In this document: positions 15,471-23,869 of the stretch, one piece after another
How positions within the stretch are numbered: position 1 is the stretch's first letter
Layout: each line of letters starts with the position of its first letter
From: Acidimicrobiaceae bacterium
Lineage (GTDB): Bacteria > Actinomycetota > Acidimicrobiia > Acidimicrobiales > RAAP-2
Direction: 5' to 3'
Length of the DNA stretch: 43,275 bases
Assembly: GCA_003133665.1 (NCBI GenBank)
Contig: PKYK01000036.1
Coordinates: 1 to 43,275, forward strand
Program-made: the position numbers and the translations under genes
Notes under the pieces: generated by a model
The model's input: the letters and a program-made list of their open reading frames with translations, nothing else
Told to the model about the DNA's origin: nothing
Database searches by the model: none

Positions 15471-18035
15471 CTAAATGGTGACCGAGAGATGAAGTGAGAG
15501 GTCGGCCGACGATTGGCCGATGTCGATGCCGTACGAACCCGGCACGGTTGTAAACGACCCGTTTTGGAAGACTTGAAAGCCCGACGACGGAATCGTCATC
15601 GTGATCCGTTTCGACGCCGACGGAGACAGGTCCACTCGAGCGAATCCGCGTAACTGTTCGGGCGGTTCTCCCGCCGCACTCGGGTACTTCACGTACGCCT
15701 GCACCACGTCAGCGCCTGATCGTGTTCCAGTGTTCGTCACCGTCACCTGAACCGTCACGCCCGAAGAAGTCTTCTGTACCTTCGCATTCGACAGCTTGAA
15801 GGTCGTGTAGCTCTGGCCGTAGCCGAACGCGAAGAGCGGCGTGACGTTGTTGATCTGGTACCACCGGTAACCGACGTCGAGGCCCGGACCGAAGTTCACG
15901 GTCCGATTGACGCCGGGAAACTGCTGGACACTTGTCGCGGGCATGGCTGACGCGCTGGCGGGAAACGTGATCGGCAACCGACCCGAGGGGTCGACGACTC
16001 CTCGAAGCACCGCGGCGATCGCCGTTCCATCTTCTTGTCCGGGGTACCAGGCTTCGAGCACGCCCGCCACGTGCGCGAGCCACGGCATGACTACGGCGCC
16101 ACCGGTGTTGAGCACCACGATGGTGTGGGGATTGGCCGCCGCCACGGCCGAGATGAGCGCGTTGGAGTCACCGGAGGGTTCCATGTTCGGTCGATCGGCG
16201 CCCTCGGTGTTGAAATCTCCGGCGAAGACGATTGCCACCTGGGCCTTGCGGGCCGCGGCGACCGCGGCCTTGATCAGAGCGGTGACGTTGGTGATACTGA
16301 ACGTGGGTGCGGGGTGATTCCTAATCTGGAACCACTTCGCCTCGAACTTGTAGCGCTGACCGGCGGAGAATTGCACCGTCGTGCTGATGGTCGCTGGCGC
16401 GTGCAGACCTGCTGAAGCGATGAACTGTGATGCGTTCAGATAGAGCCACGTGTCGCCAAACTGCTGGAAGGAGATCTGGTAGGTACCGGTCTGTCGTGCA
16501 CGAACCTCGAAACTCCAGTGGTCCCAGCCGGCGCCAGTACCGGGCTGGGACGCGGTGGCGATCGCTGGCGTCACACTCGGATCACTCTGGATGGCGATGT
16601 CGGCCTTGCCCGGTTCGCCGCTGCTCTTGATTGGCTTGACGAGTTTCAACGGGGCGCCGCTCACGATGTCGACGTCGCTCAGTTTGTCGAAGTCAAGTGT
16701 CGGCGGGCCACCGGGCTCGTAGGTCACCGCGACCTTGGCGCCGAGCGCGCTGCGAATCGCCTTGAGGGGGGTTATCACGTACGGTGCCTGCACCTTGGAG
16801 CTTCCCCCGCCCGCGACCTGGGGGGCCTGGCCGGCGGACGCACCGATCACGGCAACGGACGTCAGTTTCTTCGAAAGTGGCAGTATCGATCCGGCGTTCT
16901 TCAACAGGACGATGCTGTTCTCAGCCGCCACCAGTGCCACCTTCGCGTGGGCCGGTGTCGTCGCGGTCGCCAGGAGCGAACCGTGAACCGGATGGGCGAT
17001 CAGGCCGAACGTGAACATCGGTATCAGCACGGACCTCACCGCCCGGTTGAGGTCACCAACGGGGACCGATCCGCCCTGTACCAGTCCGACCAGCGCCTGG
17101 GGTGACGCCGGCTTCATCAGGGAGATTCCTGCGCGAAATGCACTGGCCATGCTCCGCACCGCTCCCAAATCGGAGCGGATGAAGCCCGTGAATCCCCAGG
17201 ACTTGAGCGTCGCGTAGATGTACGGGTCCGAGCAGGTATTGATGCCGTTCAACTCTCCGTACGAGCACATCACCGATGCGACGTGCGCCTGTTGGACCAT
17301 GACCTTGAACGGCGCGTCGTAGAGCTCGGCCAACGCGCGCTGGGGTACGACCTGGTTGAGTCGCAGCCGTGCGGTCTCTTGGGTGTACGCGGAGAAGTGC
17401 TTGGCGTTCGCCAGGTCACCGGTCGACTGGATGCCCTCGATGTTGGCAACTCCCAGGACGCTGGCGAGATAGGGATCTTCGCCGTACGTCTCGAAGATCC
17501 GACCGCTCTGGGGAACGCGAGCCAGATTGACTTCGGGTCCCTGGACGCTCGTGATGCCTTTCGTGCGAGCTTCGGCGGCCACCGCCTGTCCGACCGCTCG
17601 AGCTACCACCGGATTGAAGGTCGCGGCAATCCCAATCGACGCGGGGAACTGGGTGACGCCGGTGAGTCCGTTGGCCACACCGTTCGGTCCGTCGGTGAGC
17701 GAGAGAGCCGGTATGCAGAGTGAGGGAATCGCGCTATTGCGGTTCTCCAAAGGGGGGTAGGTGGCCAGTACGACGAAGGACGCCTTTTGGGCGAGCGTCA
17801 TTCTGGAGAGGACCTCGCTGGCCAGCGTGGCGGGGCTCGCGCTGTGCCTTCTCGACTGGTCGACCCAGGGGCATTGACCACTGGCACTCGCCACTTTGGC
17901 GTGGAGTGAGGTTGGCGCGACCGTGGAGCTCGTGGCCGGAGTAATGCCTGGGAACCAGACCAAGAGTGCGGTGACAACAAGAACGGATGCAGCGCCGTAG
18001 GTGCGACTGCGCGTTAGCAACGACTTTCGACTCAC
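15471..18035 (-). CDS. Secreted glycoside hydrolase family 3 enzyme with PA14 and Fn3-like domains
   Basis: 854 residues from the GTG at 18035, picked because AGGA lies about 9 bases upstream and a signal peptide follows at once (KSLLTRSRTYG, then SVLVVTALLVWF). The frame is open further up to 18269, but that part looks non-coding. The TIM-barrel domain has LSLTDGPNGV, FETYGEDPYLA, KHFSAY and the nucleophile Asp289 in FIRSDLGAV. A PA14-like insert covers roughly residues 470-590 (WDHWSFEVRARQTGTYQISF). The second catalytic domain follows (VVVLNTGGAVVMPWL), and a fibronectin-III-like domain closes the protein. It should hydrolyse beta-glucosides or similar outside the cell. It appears complete, and no transporter for the sugar product is nearby. 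Confidence 0.92.
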   Translation of the reverse strand: MSRKSLLTRSRTYGAASVLVVTALLVWFPGITPATSSTVAPTSLHAKVASASGQCPWVDQSRRHSASPATLASEVLSRMTLAQKASFVVLATYPPLENRNSAIPSLCIPALSLTDGPNGVANGLTGVTQFPASIGIAATFNPVVARAVGQAVAAEARTKGITSVQGPEVNLARVPQSGRIFETYGEDPYLASVLGVANIEGIQSTGDLANAKHFSAYTQETARLRLNQVVPQRALAELYDAPFKVMVQQAHVASVMCSYGELNGINTCSDPYIYATLKSWGFTGFIRSDLGAVRSMASAFRAGISLMKPASPQALVGLVQGGSVPVGDLNRAVRSVLIPMFTFGLIAHPVHGSLLATATTPAHAKVALVAAENSIVLLKNAGSILPLSKKLTSVAVIGASAGQAPQVAGGGSSKVQAPYVITPLKAIRSALGAKVAVTYEPGGPPTLDFDKLSDVDIVSGAPLKLVKPIKSSGEPGKADIAIQSDPSVTPAIATASQPGTGAGWDHWSFEVRARQTGTYQISFQQFGDTWLYLNASQFIASAGLHAPATISTTVQFSAGQRYKFEAKWFQIRNHPAPTFSITNVTALIKAAVAAARKAQVAIVFAGDFNTEGADRPNMEPSGDSNALISAVAAANPHTIVVLNTGGAVVMPWLAHVAGVLEAWYPGQEDGTAIAAVLRGVVDPSGRLPITFPASASAMPATSVQQFPGVNRTVNFGPGLDVGYRWYQINNVTPLFAFGYGQSYTTFKLSNAKVQKTSSGVTVQVTVTNTGTRSGADVVQAYVKYPSAAGEPPEQLRGFARVDLSPSASKRITMTIPSSGFQVFQNGSFTTVPGSYGIDIGQSSADLSLHLSVTI

Positions 18036-18413
18036 GTGCGAATTCCTGGTCTCTGCCGTGAGGACCACCCCCCGGACTTCAGGCGACTGCGCAGCGTCGA
18101 GAGCACAGTTGTGGAACTCCATCGGCATCTTCAACCTAGCCGACGAGCGTTGACCCTTTACCTCGACGACCCGGTCAGCCGCGCGCCCTTGGCTTTCAAC
18201 ACGGTGCAGTTGTCGGTGTCGACGAAACTCCAATTCCCCTGACGCCGGGTTGTGGAGGTGGATCAGCACGATGCACTGTGTGGAGATTCCAATGAATTAT
18301 TGGTGGTGTTGACAGCGTCCGCATGGCACATCGCATGATGGGCCGATGGCACTGCGACCCCGTCGTCAACGTCATCGCGCCAGGGATCGTCAAGACGGCG
18401 CTACCGTGGAATT
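18036..18413. other. Divergent intergenic region between GH3 and IMPase genes
   Basis: 378 bases with no supported gene. It holds the GH3 ribosome-binding site on the minus strand, a lone TTGACA at 18309-18314 without a well-spaced -10 partner, and the TACCGT -10 box of the IMPase gene. An open frame on the minus strand across this region lacks coding character. Confidence 0.6.
18402..18407 (+). promoter_or_regulatory. -10 box TACCGT, leaderless arrangement
   Basis: TACCGT, then six bases, then the ATG at 18414. The spacing is identical to that at 13959 and 36131. Confidence 0.5.
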
Positions 18414-19145
18414 ATGACCAAAGACCTCATGGCTCCACTCCGCGAGTGCGCGTTAGAGATCGGTGAAGCGGTGAAGGCTCACCGCGGTCGCGGCTACTCC
18501 GGACTTCGAGAGAGCCAGTACCACCTCGATCTGGTCGCCGACGAGGTGGCGCTGCGCGTCTTGGGCGGCGCCGGCTTCCGCGTGGTGAGCGAAGAGTCCG
18601 GCGTCACCGGCAGCGGGGAGTTGACGGTCGTCGTCGACCCGATCGACGGGTCGACCAACTGTGATCGCGGGATACCGTTCTTCGCGACCAGCCTCGCGGT
18701 AATGCGCGGCGATGAACTCATCGCGGGACTGGTGATGAATCAGGCGACCGGAACGGTCTTCGAGGCGCAGACCGGTGGGGGTGCCGTTCGCGACGGGGTC
18801 GCGATTGCGGCCAGCGGCCAAACGCACTTGGCGGACGCCATCGTGAGTTTCTCGGGTCTGCCCACCCGCCACCTGGGATGGGCGCAGCTTCGATCACTGG
18901 GGGCGGCGAGCCTCGAGATCTGCTTGGTGGCCGACGGCTCACTCGACGTCTTTGGCGTTGCCCAGCACTCGACGTTGAATCCATGGGACTACCTGGCGGG
19001 GCTGCTGATCGCCCGCGAGGCGGGTGCCGTCGCGTCGGACTACCGTGGCGAAGCGCTCGAGACGGCGCTCATGGTGGCCCGTCAGCCCGTGTTCGCCGCT
19101 TCGCCGGCACTGCTGGAGTTCATGCTGGCCGAGGGACCCATCTAA
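18414..19145 (+). CDS. Inositol monophosphatase family phosphatase
   Basis: 243 residues, the normal size for the family. Metal ligands are visible: Glu60/Glu61 in SEESG, Asp75 and Asp78 in DPIDGSTN, and the late Asp in NPWDYLAGLLIAREAGA. The family (IMPase, FBPase, CysQ, HisN) is Mg-dependent and Li-sensitive, and removes phosphate from inositol phosphate, PAP, fructose bisphosphate or histidinol phosphate. Substrate cannot be fixed from sequence alone; in actinobacteria a role in inositol (mycothiol or phosphatidylinositol) or histidine synthesis is common. It is transcribed alone from its leaderless promoter. Confidence 0.9.
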   Translation: MTKDLMAPLRECALEIGEAVKAHRGRGYSGLRESQYHLDLVADEVALRVLGGAGFRVVSEESGVTGSGELTVVVDPIDGSTNCDRGIPFFATSLAVMRGDELIAGLVMNQATGTVFEAQTGGGAVRDGVAIAASGQTHLADAIVSFSGLPTRHLGWAQLRSLGAASLEICLVADGSLDVFGVAQHSTLNPWDYLAGLLIAREAGAVASDYRGEALETALMVARQPVFAASPALLEFMLAEGPI

Positions 19146-19308
19146 GAACCTGCTCAGCACTGCAAGGAATGCTCGTCACCAGGGTGGTGGGCTCGCTAGA
19201 TTGAAGCCAGCAGGGGTCTCGGCCTGGAGGATTTGCACGATCGTTGGTTTCATCAGTTGTCGTGCGACTGGGACCATTGGTGCTCTTGCTGATCCGTGAG
19301 AGTTGATC

Positions 19309-19314
19309 AGGAGG
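19309..19314 (+). promoter_or_regulatory. Strong Shine-Dalgarno AGGAGG
   Basis: A full AGGAGG 7 bases before the ATG at 19322 fixes the start of the neocarzinostatin-like gene. A TAGATT hexamer at 19197-19202 may be its -10 box, giving a leader of about 115 bases. Confidence 0.7.
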
Positions 19315-19321
19315 ACGAACG

Positions 19322-19777
19322 ATGACAGGAATTCGCAAGGTTCGAGTCATCTTGGGCGCTGTCGCCATCGCCGTGAGCGTCTTGGCCAGCGGCGCGCTGG
19401 GTTTAGCCACGGCGAACGCCACCGCGAAACCGTCACCGGTCCTTAAGGTGACCCCGGCGGTGGGCCTGACCAATGGCAGGATAGTCAAGGTATCCGGTAC
19501 CGGCTTCAAGCCGCACGATCAGGTGTACCTCGTGGAGTGCCTGGTCAAAGCAAGTGGTGGAGGACAGTGCAACACCATGGGCGCGGTGCCCGTGACGATC
19601 ACGGCCAAAGGCCTCCTGCCGTCTACCAAGTTCAAGGTCATAACTGGCGTCATCGGCAACGGCAAGTGCGGGACCAAAGCGTCGAATCTCAAGAGCTGTG
19701 CGATCAGCGCGGGCAACGCGAGCGGCGGCGACTCGGCGGTACGCCCCATCACGTTCAAAGCCCCGAAGAAGAAATAG
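19322..19777 (+). CDS. Secreted neocarzinostatin-family beta-sandwich protein
   Basis: 151 residues. A signal peptide covers about residues 1-35 (RVILGAVAIAVSVLASGALG). The mature part starts VLKVTPAVGLTNGRIVKVSG and has the Ig-like pattern of neocarzinostatin-type apoproteins: SGTGFKPHDQVYLVEC, VTITAKGLLPS, and a closing DSAVRPITF. Four Cys occur as two pairs (ECLVKASGGGQC; GKCGTKASNLKSC), as in the two disulfides of neocarzinostatin. The first pair has the same spacing; the second is wider. The tail ends in KAPKKK. Known members bind enediyne chromophores, but many actinobacterial homologues have no known ligand. No enediyne synthesis genes are present here. A drug-efflux type pump follows 135 bases later. 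Confidence 0.85.
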   Translation: MTGIRKVRVILGAVAIAVSVLASGALGLATANATAKPSPVLKVTPAVGLTNGRIVKVSGTGFKPHDQVYLVECLVKASGGGQCNTMGAVPVTITAKGLLPSTKFKVITGVIGNGKCGTKASNLKSCAISAGNASGGDSAVRPITFKAPKKK

Positions 19778-19912
19778 CCGCACCTACGATCAAGGTGCTC
19801 CTCGAGGCGTGGCCCGTATCCCCGTAGTGGGCCCGGCGCGAAGGGTGTCGCTGATTTTTGGATTGCGGAGCGCTAGCGAGGACTTGGCGCTTGTCGTGAC
19901 CGGAAGGGGCCC

Positions 19913-21505
19913 ATGCCCATCATGAGCGGCTTCAACGAGACGGCGGGTCGGCCCGACGGTTCAGTCGCCTCGCCTATCCGCAGGGTCCTGCAGAATTTCG
20001 GATTTGCCGCTCTGCTCTCGATTCTCTTCCTGACGTTCCTCGACAACACCGTGATCAGCGCGGTGCTCGCGAACGTCCAGTCCGAGTTGCACTCCGGCGT
20101 TTCAGATCTCCAGTGGGTGGTGGGCGGGTACGCCCTCGCGTTCGCCAGCCTGATGCTGATCTGTGGTTCGCTCGGTGACAACTACGGCCGCAAGAAGATC
20201 ATGCTGATCGGAGTGACGGTCTTCTGTGCCGGTTCGATTGTCTCGGCCCTGTCCACTTCGTCGACAGAACTGATTATCGGCCGGATGATCATGGGCGCTG
20301 GTGCCGCGGCGTCCGAACCCGGGACCCTTTCGATGATTCGACATATCTATCCCGATTCCCGGCGCCGCGCCCGGGCCCTCGGTGCGTGGGCGGCGGTTTC
20401 GGGCCTCGCGCTGGCGATGGGCCCGGTGCTCGGCGGAGTGCTCGTCGGGATCTGGACGTGGCGTGCGGTGTTCTGGTTCAACCTGGTATTTGGAGGTCTG
20501 GCGTTTGTCGCCGCATCGATTGGACTGCCGGAGAGTGCCGATCCGACTCGTCGCCGGCCGGACTTCTTTGGCTTTGCCCTCGGGGCGTTGGCGGTGGGCT
20601 CGGCGACGTACGCCACGATTGCCGGAGAGTCAGCCGGTTACTTCGCGAGTTGGGTGCTGACGCTCTACGGCGTCAGCATTGTTTTTCTCATCGCCTTTCT
20701 GATCGTCGAGGGGCGAATTTCGAATCCAATGCTCGAACTCGGTTTCTTCAAGCGACCAGCCTTCGCCGGCGCGACGTTCGTCGCACTCGCGAGCTACTTC
20801 TCGATACTGTCCATCGTCTTCTTCGTCGCGCTCTACCTTGAAGTGATCGCCTCCGCGGGGGCGTACCAGTTGGCCCAGGACTTCCTGCCCCTGCTCGGCG
20901 GCATGGTGGCGGCGTCACTCTTCACCGGGCGCTGGGTGGCCGCCGTCGGCTCGAGAGTGCCCATGATGGTTGGCTGCCTCGTCGCGGCGACCGGCGTCTT
21001 CTTCACCAACGTGTTCATCGCGCCGGATGCCGGGCTGACGACAGTGGGCTGGACAATGGGCATCGCCGGTATTGGTTTTGGAATCCTCGTGGTGCCGGTG
21101 ACCTCAACGGCGTTGACGAGCCTGCCGGCCGCGAATTCGGGAATGGCCGCATCGATGACCAATACCAGCCGAGAGCTGGGAGCGGTCGCCGGAGTGGCCA
21201 TCTTGGGTTCAATCGTGAACGGACAGTTGACGGTGCAGTTGACGCGCCGGCTCGCCGAGATCGGAATCCCGCCGGCCTATCGATCCGAGGTCATCACGGC
21301 CGTCACGACCGGCACCATCGGATCCCAGATGAAGGGACTGAGCGGCCACACCAGCGCCGAGGTGCAAAAGATCATCGACAAGGTCGTGCCGGCCGCCTAT
21401 CAGGCATTCACGCACGGCCTCAATCTGGCGCTGAGCGCGTCGTTCGTGTTGTTGTTGCTCTCGGCGATGGTGGCGTACGTCACCGGAACGTCGGAGCACG
21501 GCTGA
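19913..21505 (+). CDS. MFS transporter, DHA2 (EmrB/QacA) family, 14 TM
   Basis: 530 residues. The start at 19913 has GGAAGG 6 bases upstream; ATG 19922 is the alternative. Motif D1/antiporter start FLTFLDNTVISAVLANV, QWVVGGYALAFASL, motif A GSLGDNYGRKK, and motif C ALAMGPVLGGVLVG mark a drug:H+ antiporter of the 14-helix type. Predicted spans run through to the C-terminal LALSASFVLLLLSAMVAYV. It should export a hydrophobic or cationic compound across the cytoplasmic membrane. There is no TetR or MarR regulator next to it. Pairing with the neocarzinostatin-like gene suggests, but does not show, a shared role in handling a toxic small molecule. Confidence 0.93.
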   Translation: MPIMSGFNETAGRPDGSVASPIRRVLQNFGFAALLSILFLTFLDNTVISAVLANVQSELHSGVSDLQWVVGGYALAFASLMLICGSLGDNYGRKKIMLIGVTVFCAGSIVSALSTSSTELIIGRMIMGAGAAASEPGTLSMIRHIYPDSRRRARALGAWAAVSGLALAMGPVLGGVLVGIWTWRAVFWFNLVFGGLAFVAASIGLPESADPTRRRPDFFGFALGALAVGSATYATIAGESAGYFASWVLTLYGVSIVFLIAFLIVEGRISNPMLELGFFKRPAFAGATFVALASYFSILSIVFFVALYLEVIASAGAYQLAQDFLPLLGGMVAASLFTGRWVAAVGSRVPMMVGCLVAATGVFFTNVFIAPDAGLTTVGWTMGIAGIGFGILVVPVTSTALTSLPAANSGMAASMTNTSRELGAVAGVAILGSIVNGQLTVQLTRRLAEIGIPPAYRSEVITAVTTGTIGSQMKGLSGHTSAEVQKIIDKVVPAAYQAFTHGLNLALSASFVLLLLSAMVAYVTGTSEHG

Positions 21506-21521
21506 GGGCCGTTGCGCGCCC

Positions 21522-22376
21522 TCAGCGAAGACGCACTATCGACTCGCCGGAGGTGCGCGCGTGCTCGAAGGGCTCGCGCCACAGGGGCTTCAGGCTATCG
21601 AGTGACTCCCTCAGCCAATCAATAGCCGCGGTCACCGATTCCTCGTTGGCGAGGGGGTCACCGCTTTGCAGCGCACTCAACTGGATCCCCTCGAGGTAGG
21701 TGGTCGCGACGACCCGGTCGTGAAGGTCCCCTAAAACCGTCTGCACCTTGGCCAGCGAGTTCGCGACGTCCTCGGCGCTCGCACCGAGGAAGGAACTCGA
21801 GATGTCGGCGCTGTAGCGGCACTGCTTGGCCATGATCCGTACGCGGTGGAGATCTTCGTTGCTCGGTGCGGGTCCCAGCTCGTCAACGGTACGAAAGAGA
21901 GTGGACAGGGCGCCCTGCAGACCCGGTAGCAGCATGGCGCACGCGGGCTCTGACGCATTCTGTCGCAAGGGAGGATCGGTCACCGATTCGTCGAGGCGGT
22001 CCAAGAGACGACGGTACCGTTTCGTGCGCAGAAATCTCGCGACCTGGCGGCTCTCGTCACGACGATGCTTATGGAGCTGCACCAACACTGACGTTCCCCG
22101 CAAGGATGCACGGTCGTCGCTTATGGAGCGAAGGAGATCATCCAAGACGTCGAGATCGCGTTGACGACCTAGAACCCCGCCCATCCAGTGAAGTTCCCTG
22201 TCCAGCTTGGCGACGGTCTTGGGTTTCATGACTCGAGCAACGATGTGCATCTCGGACCGCAAGCGCCGCGAACTCACCCGAAGCTGATGAACACCCTCGG
22301 GATCGTGACCTTGGCGTGCGATTGGATCAAATCGGATGAGGTTTCCGACCTCTTTGGCCAGGAGCGAACGAACCAC
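21522..22376 (-). CDS. CHAD-domain protein (N-terminus probably extends upstream or is frameshifted)
   Basis: 284 residues from a GTG at 22376. HDPEGVHQLRVSSRRLRSEM carries the conserved His and Arg of the CHAD (conserved histidine alpha-helical) fold, and ELHWMGGVLGRQRDLDVL and LHRVRIMAKQCRYSADI match its later repeats. CHAD domains bind polyphosphate and often sit in polyphosphate metabolism. The start is doubtful. Codons before 22376 read LDPLGITAGEV, which looks like the usual CHAD N-terminus, yet no ATG, GTG or TTG occurs in that frame before the stop at 22476-22478. GGAG is only 2 bases from the GTG. See the small upstream frame at 22445-22579. Transcribed convergently with the MFS gene. 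Confidence 0.82.
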   Translation of the reverse strand: MVRSLLAKEVGNLIRFDPIARQGHDPEGVHQLRVSSRRLRSEMHIVARVMKPKTVAKLDRELHWMGGVLGRQRDLDVLDDLLRSISDDRASLRGTSVLVQLHKHRRDESRQVARFLRTKRYRRLLDRLDESVTDPPLRQNASEPACAMLLPGLQGALSTLFRTVDELGPAPSNEDLHRVRIMAKQCRYSADISSSFLGASAEDVANSLAKVQTVLGDLHDRVVATTYLEGIQLSALQSGDPLANEESVTAAIDWLRESLDSLKPLWREPFEHARTSGESIVRLR

Positions 22377-22444
22377 TTCTCCAGCGGTGATGCCCAGTGG
22401 GTCGAGTCGACGGTCTGGAGGCTCGGACCCCCGCGTCGTGGCCT

Positions 22445-22579
22445 TTACCGTGGTGTTCGTCCCCAGTAGCGGTGCTCACGGTGGCCAACATGCTTCGAAG
22501 CCGCTTCGAGCCCCTCGCGTGGCCTTCCGCCGCCCTTTTCGCTGGCCCTGATCCATTTGGAGATTTTGAATTTGTTCAT
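22445..22579 (-). CDS. Small basic ORF, possibly the detached N-terminus of the CHAD gene
   Basis: 44 codons from an ATG at 22579 with GGAGG 3 bases upstream; begins MNKFKISKWIRAS. It overlaps, in a different frame, the open stretch before the CHAD gene. A one-base gain at the GGGG run at 22461-22464 would join the two frames into one protein of about 350 residues. Some CHAD proteins begin with a short SKWI-like segment, which supports this reading. It could also be a separate leader peptide coupled to CHAD translation, or not a gene. Confidence 0.4.
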   Translation of the reverse strand: MNKFKISKWIRASEKGGGRPREGLEAASKHVGHREHRYWGRTPR

Positions 22580-22759
22580 AATCCTCCGTTCACTGACACG
22601 ATTTGAATCTATCGCGACAACGAGGGGATGCACACGTGGCATTACAGCGCGCTGTCTCGCGGTCGATTCACCACCGTCAATCGGCGTTCGCTACGTCAGC
22701 CAATAACTTGCTGATTCCGATTGCGGTTCTCCAACGTGAGAACGGTGTCGGCAACCATC

Positions 22760-22765
22760 TAGGCT
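22760..22765 (+). promoter_or_regulatory. -10 box TAGGCT for tRNA-Val
   Basis: TAGGCT ends 10 bases before the mature 5' end of the tRNA. No strong -35 box seen. Confidence 0.4.
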
Positions 22766-22775
22766 GGTCCCCTGC

Positions 22776-22849
22776 GGGCGCTTAGCTCAGTTGGTTAGAG
22801 CAGCTGATTTACACTCAGCAGGTCGGGGGTTCGAGTCCCTCAGCGCCCA
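22776..22849 (+). tRNA. tRNA-Val (anticodon UAC)
   Basis: 74 bases that fold into a complete cloverleaf: acceptor GGGCGCT pairs with AGCGCCC, D stem GCTC/GAGC, anticodon stem GCTGA/TCAGC around loop TTTACAC with anticodon TAC at 22810-22812, T stem GGGGG/CCCTC (one G-U pair) with loop TTCGAGT. Discriminator base A at 22849; CCA is not encoded. It reads GUA and possibly other GUN valine codons. Confidence 0.97.
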
Positions 22850-23096
22850 CGGATCGTTGTGAGAGTTACAACATTGAGGGCATGAACGCATCCGTTCAAA
22901 GAAAGAAAGCGGAATGCTAGCCGGGACGGTTCACGTCGCACCTGCGGAGAGAAACCCTTTGAGGATTTCCAGATTTCCAGATCCTCGGCCCCCTCGGCCG
23001 GCGGCTTCGCAGGGCGAAGTTGGGTGTCGTCGTTATGCGTATGTCAGGATCAGTGATTACGCGGGGTCTTAATGACGACACTTCGAGGTGACAAGC

Positions 23097-23869
23097 ATGA
23101 TGGTCAGTACGGTGACGCCTGAGCGACGTCCGGTCGGTGACTGGGCCATGGGTGCGATCGAGACACTTGTGTTCGACGTGCTCGGCACGGTAGTCGATGA
23201 GACCGCCTCGGTCGCGCTTGAGGTAGAGGCCGCGATGGTAGACGCCGGGCTGGATCCGCGTAGGGGATCGCGACTCGCGCTCGACGACTCGCGCTCGAGT
23301 GGTCACGTCGCCTCGATCTCCTGATTGACCAGGTGGTCGCCTGCGAGGAACCATGGAAGTCCAACGACGACTTGCGCGCCGTCGCGCTGGTCGATGCGCT
23401 CCACGCGATGGAGATACATGGGCTAAGCCAAGCAAGGCTGGACGATCTGGCCTTAGTCGGCCACCGCTTAGAGCCCTGGCCCGACGCGGCCCAGGCATTG
23501 GACAACCTGAGAGACTCCTTCACCGTCGTGGCGCTGTCCAACGCGGATCTAGCGCAGCTGGTCGATATGTTCGGCGAAGGACGTCTGGCGTGGCACGGTG
23601 TTTTGTCTGCCGAGTCGGTCAAGACGTACAAGCCCGACCCTGCCGTGTATCGACATGCTCTGGACACGCTCGGCCGCGAGGCGCGACGGACGTTGATGGT
23701 CGCCGCACACCCTTGGGATTTGAGGGCCGCATCCGCCCAAGAGATGCGTACCGCGTTTGTCTCGCGACCCGGTGAGGGGGTCCCCGCGCCGTACGACCGG
23801 TTCGACTTGTATGCCGAGAGCCTCGCGGACCTGGCCGAGCAATTAGCCTCGGGCGGACCCCAGCACTAG
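23097..23869 (+). pseudogene. Haloacid dehalogenase type II (HAD) gene, frameshifted by a tandem duplication
   Basis: The ATG at 23097 has GAGGTG 6 bases upstream. The first frame gives ETLVFDVLGTVVDET, with the HAD nucleophile Asp in the DxxGT motif, and continues to LDPRRGSRLAL. It then runs out of frame at a perfect 14-base tandem repeat (23271-23298). The second frame carries EWSRRLDLLIDQ, PWKSNDDLRAVAL, VVALSNADLAQL (motif II), VKTYKPDPAVYRHAL (motif III Lys) and MVAAHPWDLRAA (motif IV). With one repeat copy removed the whole is a clean 252-residue L-2-haloacid dehalogenase-like protein. As it stands the gene should give a truncated product. It could be a sequencing artefact or a revertible mutation. 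Confidence 0.85.
23271..23298 (+). repeat. Perfect 14-bp tandem duplication
   Basis: Two adjacent copies of CGACTCGCGCTCGA (23271-23284 and 23285-23298). Fourteen is not a multiple of three, and deleting one copy restores the HAD reading frame exactly. Confidence 0.97.

Noticed and set aside
18309..18339. TTGACA with CATGAT 19 bases later as a sigma-70 promoter
   Set aside because: Spacing is long, the -10 is poor, and a well-placed TACCGT box nearer the IMPase start explains that gene better.
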